From: Pseudomonas asplenii
GTDB lineage: Bacteria; Pseudomonadota; Gammaproteobacteria; Pseudomonadales; Pseudomonadaceae
NCBI RefSeq assembly: GCF_001293465.1
Contig: NZ_JSYZ01000018.1
Location: 186,001 to 250,000, forward strand
Direction: 5' to 3'
DNA: 64,000 nucleotides
Position 1 is the first letter of the stretch; each line of letters starts with the position of its first letter. The notes below the pieces were generated by a model, which ran no database searches, was not told the origin of the DNA, and saw only the letters and a program-made list of their open reading frames with translations. Both the position numbers and the translations under genes were made by a program. Positions 56,568-64,000 of the stretch are shown here, piece after piece.

Positions 56568-57444
56568 GCAGCGGCGAATCCACCGGCAGGTGCACCCGCA
56601 GTGCACCGGGACGGGCCTCGAAACGCAGGCTGTCGCTCTCCAGGGGCTCACCGTCGAGGTTCAGGTACAGGCCCTCGGCGACCTTGATCTCGACCCAGGG
56701 CAGGCGTGCCCGGACGAACATGTTGTCCAGGCCCCAACCGTCGCTCATCAGCCGTCGCAAGGTACCGACCACCTCCTGGGGAGCCGGCAGGATGCTGATG
56801 TCGAGCAGGCCGTCATCGACCAGCGCCCGCGGACACAACACATGCCCGCCACCGGCCTGGCGGCCATTGCCGATACCCAGCGCCAACAGCTCGCCACGCC
56901 AGTGGAAATCCGGCCCCTGCAGTTCGCCATAGGCGGCATGCAGCTCACCGAAACGCGACAGCCCGGTGAACAGATAGGCCGCGCCGCCCAGCACCTTCTT
57001 CAGGTCCTCGGAGGTATTGGCCGTCACTTGGCTGCCGAACCCACCGGTGGCCATATTCAGAAACAACTGTTCACCTACCGCGCCGAGATCGATCGGCCGC
57101 GCCGATACATCCAGCAACTGCAAGGCCGCGGCCGGCTCCAGCGGCACGCCGGCAGCACGGGCGAAATCGTTGGCGGTGCCCAGCGGCATCAACACCAGGC
57201 TGGCCTCGCTCCCGGCCAGCGCCTCGGCGATATCGCGCAAGGTGCCATCACCGCCACCGGCAATCAGCTGCCGGTAGCCCATGTGCAGTGCCTCATGGAC
57301 CAGGCGTTGGGCATCGCCCCCTTCCCAGGTCAACCGAACGGCCAGCTCCCAGCCTTCACGGCGCCGGGCCTCGACCGCTGCCCTGACTTCCTCGTTGAGA
57401 GCCTGCTTGCCGTGCAGAATCAGCAATGCCTTGCGCTCGCTCAT
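56551..57444 (-). CDS. YegS/DAGK-family lipid kinase
   Basis: 297-aa cytoplasmic ATP-dependent kinase. The DAGK catalytic motif GGGDGTLRDIAEAL is at about 63-76, followed by LVLMPLGTANDFARAAGVPL and the second lobe with NMATGGFGSQVT. E. coli YegS phosphorylates phosphatidylglycerol in vitro; the physiological substrate is unsettled. It is convergent with the response regulator gene, overlapping it by 17 bp. Confidence 0.88.
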   Translation of the reverse strand: MSERKALLILHGKQALNEEVRAAVEARRREGWELAVRLTWEGGDAQRLVHEALHMGYRQLIAGGGDGTLRDIAEALAGSEASLVLMPLGTANDFARAAGVPLEPAAALQLLDVSARPIDLGAVGEQLFLNMATGGFGSQVTANTSEDLKKVLGGAAYLFTGLSRFGELHAAYGELQGPDFHWRGELLALGIGNGRQAGGGHVLCPRALVDDGLLDISILPAPQEVVGTLRRLMSDGWGLDNMFVRARLPWVEIKVAEGLYLNLDGEPLESDSLRFEARPGALRVHLPVDSPLLSRRD

Positions 57445-57881
57445 CGGCGTTTTCTCCTGTGTCGATGGCCTTGAGAAATGTGGACCGCAGACGGATGAAA
57501 ACGACTTGCCGTGACGGGGATTTATTTCATCGCCGGCCCCCGCGTCGGCTCTAGACCGGCCTCGACCGTCAATACAGCGACGTCGGAAATTTTTTTCAGT
57601 GACAGGGTGTCATTCAATTAGCGACCGACTGTTTCATGAGCTTTACTCAAGCCTATACCCTGTACACAGGAGGAAAAAATGTACACATGTGTCGGTGAAT
57701 ACGACTAGAGCAGTCAGACTTGTCCTTGATTGGATGACAGTCAGGACCGGTTGCATCTGACAGAAGAACCGTCTACCAGGGATGGGGCAGCGCAATAAAC
57801 CTGGAGCGTTGCTATAGGAATTACCTACCGAAGTGCTTCGTAGTTGCCATTTCGAGAGGGTAGAAAAGGAAGGGGGTCTCA
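57445..57881 (+). promoter_or_regulatory. psl operon promoter and leader
   Basis: 437 bp. In order: an inverted repeat TGACAGGGTGTCA (57600-57612); an RpoS-like -10 CTATACC (57653-57659), predicting a start near 57666; AGGAGG (57668-57673) followed by a 9-codon ORF (57679-57708); a CsrA/RsmA-type motif CAGGGATG (57777-57784); and a second possible -10, CTATAGG (57812-57818). Several further GGA triplets occur, including one in the pslA ribosome-binding site (57868-57870). This would suit RpoS and Gac/Rsm control of exopolysaccharide, as known for psl in P. aeruginosa. Confidence 0.5.
57679..57708 (+). other. Possible 9-codon upstream ORF in the pslA leader
   Basis: ATG to TAG encodes MYTCVGEYD. 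AGGAGG ends 5 bp before the ATG, an ideal ribosome-binding site and better than many in the window. It lies 174 bp upstream of pslA, immediately after the predicted transcription start. No homology can be judged at this length. Confidence 0.35.
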
Positions 57882-59318
57882 ATGCGCTTGCAACCAGTCG
57901 ACAGTCTGTTCCTTACCCGGCCCAGCATGGTCGAGTACTTTCTGTTCGGCATTCGCCTGGTCCATGGGCTCACCGCCATCCTGCCCGGCCTGCTGCTCCT
58001 GGTTTACCTGCGCAAGCAAACCCCCGACATCACCGAGAGCTACCTGGCCATCCTGCTGTTCTTCGGTGTCATCAGCGTACTGATCTTCCAGGCACTGGGC
58101 GTCTACGCCGAAGCGATCTTCAGCAACATGCTGCGCTTCCAGATCACCCTGTTCGCCTGGTCCTCGGCGTTCTGCCTGCTGCTGTTCATGCACCATGGGC
58201 TGCAACTGTTCAACTACCTGGACAACACGCAACTGCTGGTCTGGTTCATCGCCAGCCTGACGTTGTTCGGCATCGAGCGGCTGATCCTGCTGGCGCTGTT
58301 CCAGCAACTGATGCAACGCGGCATTTTCCTGCAGAACGCGGTGATTCTCGGCGCCACCGAGAACGGCCAGCGCCTGGCCGAATACCTGTCCCAGCACCAG
58401 GACATCCGCTCCGGGGTGATCGGTTTCATCGACGACCGTATCGGCCGGCTGCCCAAGACCATGGTCAACCTGCCGCTGCTGGGCAACTCCAGCGACCTGG
58501 AACAACTGATCCGGGAGGAGAAGGTCACCCAGGTGCTGGTCGCCCTGCCCTGGTCGGCGGAAAACCGCATGGACTACATCATTCGCGAACTGCGCCGGTT
58601 GCCGGTCAACGTCTTGCTGGTGCCGGACATGGTCGCCTTCCGCCATGCCCACAACCGCATCACCGAAGTCGCCAACCTGCCGATGTTCAATGCCTCCGAA
58701 GTCCCCCTGCGCGGCTGGTCGCCGATGTTCAAGCGCCTGGAGGACATGGTGCTGTCGAGCCTGGCGCTGATCCTGCTGTCACCGATCATGCTGCTGGTGG
58801 CGATAGCGATCAAGATCGACTCGCCGGGGCCGGTGCTGTTTCGCCAGAAGCGCTACGGCTACAACAACCGGCTGATCGAGGTGTTCAAGTTCCGCTCGAT
58901 GCACCAGCACCAGGCCGACGCCAACGCCGAAAAACAGACCACCCGTGGCGACCCGCGAATCACCCGGGTCGGACGCTTCATCCGCAGGACCAGCCTCGAC
59001 GAACTGCCGCAACTGTTCAACGTGTTCGTCGGCAGCATGTCCATGGTCGGCCCGCGCCCCCATGCGACGGCGACCAAGGCCGCCGGCATCCTGTTCGAGG
59101 AAGCGGTGAAGGAATACACCTCGCGCCATCGGGTCAAGCCGGGTATCACCGGGCTTGCGCAGATCAACGGCTACCGTGGTGAAACCGATACCCTGGAGAA
59201 GATCGAGAAACGGGTGGAGTTCGATCTGGAGTACATCGAAAACTGGTCGATCTGGTTCGATCTCTACATTCTGTTCCGCACTGTCCCGGCAGTGCTCCTG
59301 ACACGCGAGGCCTTCTGA
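57882..59318 (+). CDS. pslA: Undecaprenyl-phosphate sugar phosphotransferase PslA
   Basis: 478-aa inner-membrane polyisoprenyl-phosphate hexose-1-phosphate transferase, the priming enzyme of Psl polysaccharide synthesis. Four N-terminal TMs lie in the first 130 residues, followed by a Rossmann-like domain (VILGATENGQRLAEYL). A further TM near 285-305 precedes the bacterial sugar transferase domain, with KRYGYNNRLIEVFKFRSMH, FIRRTSLDELPQLFNV, GSMSMVGPRPHA and RHRVKPGITGLAQINGYRG. AGGAAGGGGG precedes the ATG. It is first in the psl operon. Confidence 0.92.
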   Translation: MRLQPVDSLFLTRPSMVEYFLFGIRLVHGLTAILPGLLLLVYLRKQTPDITESYLAILLFFGVISVLIFQALGVYAEAIFSNMLRFQITLFAWSSAFCLLLFMHHGLQLFNYLDNTQLLVWFIASLTLFGIERLILLALFQQLMQRGIFLQNAVILGATENGQRLAEYLSQHQDIRSGVIGFIDDRIGRLPKTMVNLPLLGNSSDLEQLIREEKVTQVLVALPWSAENRMDYIIRELRRLPVNVLLVPDMVAFRHAHNRITEVANLPMFNASEVPLRGWSPMFKRLEDMVLSSLALILLSPIMLLVAIAIKIDSPGPVLFRQKRYGYNNRLIEVFKFRSMHQHQADANAEKQTTRGDPRITRVGRFIRRTSLDELPQLFNVFVGSMSMVGPRPHATATKAAGILFEEAVKEYTSRHRVKPGITGLAQINGYRGETDTLEKIEKRVEFDLEYIENWSIWFDLYILFRTVPAVLLTREAF

Positions 59319-59319
59319 A

Positions 59320-60777
59320 ATGAGCCTGCTCATTCCCTGCATCATCGCCGGCGGTGCCGGTACCCGACTCTGGCCGGTTTCCCGCGAAGCGATGCCCAAG
59401 CCCTTCATGCGCCTGCCGGACGGCGAGAGCCTGCTGCAGAAGACCTTCCGCCGCGCCACCGGCCTGGCCGACGTGCAGCGCCTGCTGACCGTGACCAATC
59501 GCGAGGTGTTCTTCCGCACCCTGGATGACTACCGTCTGCTGAACAAGGGCGGCACGGCCCTGGATTTCATCCTCGAGCCCTTCGGCCGCAATACCGCACC
59601 GGCCATCGCCGCCGCCGCCCTGCATGTCAGCCGGTTGTACGGCGAGGATGCGCAATTGCTGGTACTGCCGGCGGATCACCTGATCAAGGACCTGGAGGCC
59701 TTCGCCAAGGCCGTGCAGAGCGCGCGCAAACTGGCGGATCAGGGCTGGCTGGTGACCTTCGGCCTGGTGCCGACCCAGGCGGAAACCGGCTTTGGCTATA
59801 TCGAGAAGGGCCAGGCCCTGGACGACGGCAGCTTCCAGGTCGCGCGCTTCGTCGAGAAGCCCGATGCGGCCACGGCCCAACGCTACGTCGACGGCGGCCT
59901 GCACCTGTGGAACGCCGGCATGTTCTGCATGCGCGCCGACGCGGTACTGCGCGAACTGCAGGAGCATGCCCCGGATGTGCTGGCGGCCATGAACGAATGC
60001 CTGGCCCACAGCCACAGTCGCGAAGGCAGCCAGGAATTGCAACTGGAACTGGACAGCAAGACCCTGGGGCTCGCCCCGGATATCTCCATCGACTATGCGC
60101 TGATGGAACGCTCGCGCAAGGTCGCGGTGGTGCCCTGCCAGCTCGGCTGGAGCGACATCGGTTCCTGGCAGGCGGTACGCGAGTTGACCCCGGCCGATGC
60201 CAACGGCAACCAGTGCAACGGCGAAACCGTGCTGTACGACGTGAACAACTGCTACATCGACTCGCCCAAGCGCCTGGTCGGCGGGGTCGGTCTCAAGGAC
60301 CTGATCATCATCGACACCCCTGACGCCCTGCTGGTCGCCGACGGCAAGCGCAGCCAGGACGTGAGACTCATCGCCCAGGAGCTCAAGCGCCAGGGCCACG
60401 AAGCCTACCGTCTGCACCGGACGGTGACCCGGCCATGGGGGACCTATACCGTGCTCGAGGAGGGCAAACGCTTCAAGATCAAGCGCATCATGGTCAAGCC
60501 CAACGCCTCGCTATCGCTGCAGATGCACCACCACCGCAGCGAACACTGGATCGTCGTCAGCGGCATGGCGCGGGTCACCAACGGCGACAACGAATTTCTG
60601 CTCGACACCAATGAATCGACCTTCATCAAGCCGGGCAAGACCCATCGCCTGGTCAACCCCGGGGTGATCGACCTGGTGATGATCGAGGTACAGAGCGGCG
60701 AATACCTGGGCGAGGACGATATCGTGCGCTTCACCGATATCTACGGGCGGGCTCCCGTCGAACCCGGCAAATCCTGA
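59320..60777 (+). CDS. pslB: Mannose-1-phosphate guanylyltransferase / mannose-6-phosphate isomerase PslB
   Basis: 485-aa bifunctional enzyme producing GDP-mannose for Psl. The N-terminal nucleotidyltransferase has CIIAGGAGTRLWPVSREAMPK, and the C-terminal cupin isomerase has VVSGMARVTNGDNEF and MHHHRSEHW with metal-binding histidines. It begins 1 bp after the pslA stop (TGAAATGAG). Such type II PMI/GMP enzymes also exist for alginate (AlgA) and LPS (WbpW); the neighbours decide for Psl. Confidence 0.93.
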   Translation: MSLLIPCIIAGGAGTRLWPVSREAMPKPFMRLPDGESLLQKTFRRATGLADVQRLLTVTNREVFFRTLDDYRLLNKGGTALDFILEPFGRNTAPAIAAAALHVSRLYGEDAQLLVLPADHLIKDLEAFAKAVQSARKLADQGWLVTFGLVPTQAETGFGYIEKGQALDDGSFQVARFVEKPDAATAQRYVDGGLHLWNAGMFCMRADAVLRELQEHAPDVLAAMNECLAHSHSREGSQELQLELDSKTLGLAPDISIDYALMERSRKVAVVPCQLGWSDIGSWQAVRELTPADANGNQCNGETVLYDVNNCYIDSPKRLVGGVGLKDLIIIDTPDALLVADGKRSQDVRLIAQELKRQGHEAYRLHRTVTRPWGTYTVLEEGKRFKIKRIMVKPNASLSLQMHHHRSEHWIVVSGMARVTNGDNEFLLDTNESTFIKPGKTHRLVNPGVIDLVMIEVQSGEYLGEDDIVRFTDIYGRAPVEPGKS

Positions 60778-60823
60778 AGCGCGGCAAGCGCACCAACACC
60801 AAGCCCGTCAGGGAGCTGTAAAC

Positions 60824-60850
60824 ATGCACGACAGGACGACCGACCAATGA
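60824..60850 (+). other. Possible 8-codon leader ORF coupled to pslD
   Basis: ATG to TGA encodes MHDRTTDQ. GGAG lies 8 bp upstream, while the pslD ATG has no ribosome-binding site of its own. The leader stop overlaps the pslD start as ATGA, the pattern of translational coupling. Confidence 0.4.
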
Positions 60851-61620
60851 AAACCCCCTTGCTGATCTTCAGTGTTCTATTACTCAGCGCTTGCAGCATC
60901 CCGGCCAAGGTGGTGCTGCCGCAGAAAAACGTGCTCGAGGAAGGTCACAGGGCTGGCGAGGCGCTGGCCGGCAAGCCCCTGCCGGCACAGCGGATCCGTG
61001 CCGGCGATACCTTGCGCATCGTACGCAACACCGGCGAGGCACCCTCGATCTCCGCCTTCACCGCCAACTCCATCTATGAGTTGACGCTGTTCACCGTGAT
61101 GAACGACGGCAGCTTCGCCTACCCCTACATCGGCAACGTCAAGGCCGCGGGCCTGACTCCACAGGAGCTGACCCTGTTCCTGCAAGACAAGCTCAAGAAC
61201 ATCTACCAGGACTCGGCGCTGACCGTGAACATTTCCACTTCACCGGGCAACACCGTGTTCGTCGGGGGGTCGGTGCGCAACCCGAACAACCTCTCGGTGA
61301 CCACCGCCACCACCCTGGAACAGGCGCTGATCGGTGCCGGCGGCCTGCTGCCGGTGGGTGACAGCCGCAACGTCGCGCTGCTGCGCCAGGAAGACAACGG
61401 CCGCTACAAGACCTATTTCTTCGACTACCGCGACACCATGCTCGCCGGCGTCAGCAACCGCCCGCCGGTACTGCTGCAACGCGGCGACGTGATCTTCGTG
61501 CCCAAGTCCCACGTGGGCAACGGCATCGAGTGGGTCGACCTGTACCTGAACCAGCTGATTCCGTTCCAGAAATCGATTGGTATCGGGGTGAACTACAACC
61601 TGCGTGAAAACAGCAACTGA
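60847..61620 (+). CDS. pslD: Polysaccharide export outer-membrane lipoprotein PslD
   Basis: 257-aa Wza/OtnA-like lipoprotein with signal MKTPLLIFSVLLLSAC (lipobox LSAC). The polysaccharide export domain begins PAQRIRAGDTLRIV, and SLBB-like segments follow (YPYIGNVKAAGLTPQELTLFLQ, TVFVGGSVRNPNNLSVT). It should form the outer-membrane gate for Psl together with PslE. The start ATG lacks a ribosome-binding site and overlaps a short leader ORF. It follows pslB by 69 bp; no pslC lies between them. Confidence 0.9.
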   Translation: MKTPLLIFSVLLLSACSIPAKVVLPQKNVLEEGHRAGEALAGKPLPAQRIRAGDTLRIVRNTGEAPSISAFTANSIYELTLFTVMNDGSFAYPYIGNVKAAGLTPQELTLFLQDKLKNIYQDSALTVNISTSPGNTVFVGGSVRNPNNLSVTTATTLEQALIGAGGLLPVGDSRNVALLRQEDNGRYKTYFFDYRDTMLAGVSNRPPVLLQRGDVIFVPKSHVGNGIEWVDLYLNQLIPFQKSIGIGVNYNLRENSN

Positions 61621-61638
61621 TCGTTAAGGACAACAGAC

Positions 61639-63633
61639 ATGATCAATATCCGCTCCTTCCGCGATTTGTTGCGCCTGTTCTTCATCTTCAAGCACGAAGT
61701 GAAAATCACCGTGCTGGTGACGCTCATCATCATCCTGCTGGGCGCCTTCCTGCTGCCCAACCGCTACGAGTCCACCGCATTGCTGCTGGTCAAGCCGGGA
61801 CGCGACACCAGCACCCTGCCGATCGAGATCTCCGATCGCCAGGCGACCATCATTCCCAGTGCCCAGCGCGATCCGATTCTCGACGAGGAGCGCATGCTCA
61901 CCGGGCGCCCGATCGCCCGCCTGGTGGCCGAGCAGTACCTCAACGAGCTGTCCAGGATGCCGCCACAGGAAGGCTTCCTGGCGACGGTCAAGACCCTGGT
62001 CAAGAGCACCGTGCAAGCGCTGGCCGATGCCGGTCGCGGGCTCCTGCAACTGCTCGGGGTGGTGGAGAAGCAGACCCCGGTCGAACGCCTGGCCGACCAG
62101 TTGCTGAAGAACTTCAGCGTGACCCACGCCCCCGGCTCTTCGGTCATGGAAATCAGCTTCACCTGGAACAACCCGGCGGTGGCACAGACCATCGTCCAGA
62201 GCTGGATCGAGCAGTACGAGCAGGAACGTACCCGCAGCCTCGGACGCAAGAGCCTCTATACCTTCTATGAAAGTGAAAGCAAGGCGACCCAGGCGCGGAT
62301 TCTCGACTACAAGAAAAAGATCGAGGCCCACCTCAACGAACTGGGGGCGGTGAGCATCTCCGAGCGCCTGAACGATATCTCACGCAATCTCAACAACCTG
62401 CGCGGCGAACACCTGAACACCACCCGTGCCGTGGCCTCGACCCGCAGCGGCCTGGAGCGGATCCAGGCGCAGCTCAACAGCATGAAGAAAGAAATCAGCA
62501 TCGGTCGGCAGATGAGTATCAACCCCGACCGCCAGGACCTGCAGCAACGGATCAACTCCAAGCAGATCGAACGTCAGGAAATGCTGCGCACCTTCAAGGA
62601 AGGCGCGCCACCGGTGAAGGCCATGGACACCGCCATCGCCAATCTGGAGAAGCTGCTCAAGGCGCAGAATGCGGTGGTCCAGCGCTCCGACAACCTGGCC
62701 CCGAACCCGGTCTACACCCGCCTGCAGAACAGTTTCGCCGACCAGCAGGCCAGCCTCAGCCGCCTGCAGACTCAGGCCGCGCAGCAGAAGACCCAGCTTG
62801 AACAACTGGAACAGGACCGCCGCCAGGCCCTGGCGCTCGAACCGGAGATGTCGCGCCTGCAACGCGAACTCGATGCCGCCGAGAAGAGCTTCGCGCTGTA
62901 CAGCGAGAGCACCGAGAAAGCCCGCATCGACCGCGAACTGGACAAGAGCCGGATCAGCAACATCGCGGTGATCGAACAGGCCACCCTCAACGAAGCCCGG
63001 GTTTTCCCCAAGAGCCTGAGCATGATCCTGCTGGCAATTCCCCTGAGCCTGGCCGTCGGCCTGCTGGCGCTGTATTTCTTCTACCTGCTGGACCAGCGTA
63101 TCCACGACGGCGACAAGATCGAGTCGCGCTTCGGGGTCAAGGTCTGGACCAGCCTGCAGGACATCAGCGACGACAATCCGCAGCGGCGTACCGCCTTCAC
63201 CGCGAGCATGTACCGGCTCTACGGCGTGCTGCCGCTGGAACGGGTCGCCGAGCACGGCCTGAGCATCGGCCTGACCTCGGCCCGCCACGGCGAAGGGGTC
63301 ACCTTCGTCATCGAACACCTTGGCGAACTGCTGCGCCAGCGCGGCCACAACGTACGGGTCGAAGGAGATGGCCCGGCGCAACCGGGGGAGATCCTGCTGC
63401 TCAATGCCGGCGCGTTCTTCTCCAACCAGGAAGCCTTCGTGATCCTGCGCCAGGCCGACCTGATCACCCTGATCATCGAAGCGGAAACCACCACCGTGCC
63501 GATTCTGGAAAATGCCCTGACGACCCTCAACACTGCCTTCAAGCGGGTCGACGGCATCATCCTCAACCGGCGCCGCTTCGAGATTCCGGAGCGGGTCCTC
63601 AATACCTTGGCACGGTTGCGGAGTCACGCCTGA
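61639..63633 (+). CDS. pslE: Wzz/BY-kinase-like chain-length and export regulator PslE
   Basis: 664-aa inner-membrane protein. TM1 is at about 22-40 (ITVLVTLIIILLGAFLL), followed by a large periplasmic coiled-coil region (about 180-450) and TM2 near 455-480 (SMILLAIPLSLAVGLLALYFFY). The cytoplasmic C-terminal domain resembles a bacterial tyrosine kinase, but in LTSARHGEGVTFVIEHLGE the Walker A lysine position is Val and the C-terminus lacks a tyrosine cluster, so kinase activity is unlikely. It would connect PslA/polymerase to the PslD export gate. AAGGA precedes the ATG; its stop overlaps pslF by one base. Confidence 0.88.
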   Translation: MINIRSFRDLLRLFFIFKHEVKITVLVTLIIILLGAFLLPNRYESTALLLVKPGRDTSTLPIEISDRQATIIPSAQRDPILDEERMLTGRPIARLVAEQYLNELSRMPPQEGFLATVKTLVKSTVQALADAGRGLLQLLGVVEKQTPVERLADQLLKNFSVTHAPGSSVMEISFTWNNPAVAQTIVQSWIEQYEQERTRSLGRKSLYTFYESESKATQARILDYKKKIEAHLNELGAVSISERLNDISRNLNNLRGEHLNTTRAVASTRSGLERIQAQLNSMKKEISIGRQMSINPDRQDLQQRINSKQIERQEMLRTFKEGAPPVKAMDTAIANLEKLLKAQNAVVQRSDNLAPNPVYTRLQNSFADQQASLSRLQTQAAQQKTQLEQLEQDRRQALALEPEMSRLQRELDAAEKSFALYSESTEKARIDRELDKSRISNIAVIEQATLNEARVFPKSLSMILLAIPLSLAVGLLALYFFYLLDQRIHDGDKIESRFGVKVWTSLQDISDDNPQRRTAFTASMYRLYGVLPLERVAEHGLSIGLTSARHGEGVTFVIEHLGELLRQRGHNVRVEGDGPAQPGEILLLNAGAFFSNQEAFVILRQADLITLIIEAETTTVPILENALTTLNTAFKRVDGIILNRRRFEIPERVLNTLARLRSHA

Positions 63634-64000
63634 TGCATATCGCTCTGCTCGCGCCCCTGCCGCCGGAACAGAACGGCATCGCCGACTATGCCGGCCACCT
63701 GAAGACGGCCCTGGAGAGCCAGGGCGTGCGCGTCAGCACACCGCTGGCCGGGCTGGGCAACGACCCGCAGCGGGCGGTCCGGGCGGTGGCCGACCACGAC
63801 TGGCAGGGCATTGACCTGGTGCACGCGGAAATCGGTGGCGGCCGGCTCGCCGAGTTCAATGCCCTGAAGGCCTTGCGTGCACGCTTTGCGCGGTTGCCAC
63901 TGACGGCCACCATCCACGACCCGGAACGCCTGGTCTGGCGGCGCGAACGCCTGCCCTGGCCGCTGTCACTGGCCAGCCGCCTGCCCTCGCCCCTGCCGCA
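63633..64000 (+). CDS. pslF: Glycosyltransferase PslF, N-terminal part (runs off the window)
   Basis: The first 122 or so codons of a GT4-type glycosyltransferase. It starts MHIALLAPLPPEQNGIADYAG, the Rossmann donor-side motif with glycine loop, followed by DLVHAEIGGGRL and ATIHDPERLVW. The ATG overlaps the pslE stop (TGATG). Order and overlap give the assignment as PslF; the donor is presumably GDP-mannose or UDP-glucose. Confidence 0.82.
   Translation, partial: MHIALLAPLPPEQNGIADYAGHLKTALESQGVRVSTPLAGLGNDPQRAVRAVADHDWQGIDLVHAEIGGGRLAEFNALKALRARFARLPLTATIHDPERLVWRRERLPWPLSLASRLPSPLP

Overview
The window is about 64 kb of a Pseudomonas chromosome, most likely from the P. fluorescens complex. 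The evidence is GC-rich coding DNA, gene order recognisable from P. aeruginosa (glnS-ppiB-lpxH, usp-DUF1289-acnB, lolCDE-pilZ-GDPD-sthA-apbE, gap-mfd-csiV, nagZ-psrA-lexA-sulA-topA-fadAB-uup-slt), and repeated REP/REPIN hairpins with the core GGGCTTGCCCGCGAA at gene ends. I see no prophage, insertion sequence, CRISPR array, rRNA gene or intact tRNA gene. Most of the window is core genome with small accessory inserts.

Layout. 1-2.3 kb: glnS (partial), ppiB, lpxH. 2.3-7.2 kb: a leftward marR-oprM-emrA-emrB efflux operon with two identical palindromic operators in front of it. 7.5-10.2 kb: an orphan HicB-like gene, a 164-bp palindromic MITE-like element, miaE, an ANR-box-driven tandem universal stress protein, and a DUF1289 protein. 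10.2-13.3 kb: acnB with an unusually long, structured leader. 13.4-17 kb: queF, a secreted cupredoxin and a divergent CopRS-type two-component system. 17.1-24.5 kb: lolC-lolD-lolE lipoprotein export, a PilZ protein, a glycerophosphodiesterase, sthA and apbE. 24.8-28 kb: a citrate-type MHS transporter and a gap gene with an N-terminal extension. 28-35 kb: mfd, csiV and a SWIM/SNF2 helicase. 35-49.4 kb: nagZ, psrA, lexA, sulA, small conserved proteins, topA, fadA/fadB, a universal stress protein and an ABC-F ATPase. 49.6-57.4 kb: slt, a MOSC protein, cheV, a stand-alone HPt protein, a NarX/NarL-type pair and a YegS-like lipid kinase. 57.9 kb to the end: the start of a Psl-type exopolysaccharide operon (pslA, pslB, pslD, pslE, pslF, with no pslC between pslB and pslD).

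Regulation is readable at many places: paired MarR operators, a class-II ANR promoter, a CopR-type box, a PsrA box in front of psrA, tandem SOS boxes in front of lexA-sulA, and a psl leader with a CsrA/RsmA-type motif and a possible 9-codon upstream ORF. The least explained structures are: the MITE-like element, whose two ends supply the stop codons of both flanking genes and which has a 58-bp internally deleted relative 30 kb away; the 16-bp inverted repeat bracketing the acnB leader; three consecutive palindromes in front of the HPt gene; and the short leader ORFs before pslA and pslD.
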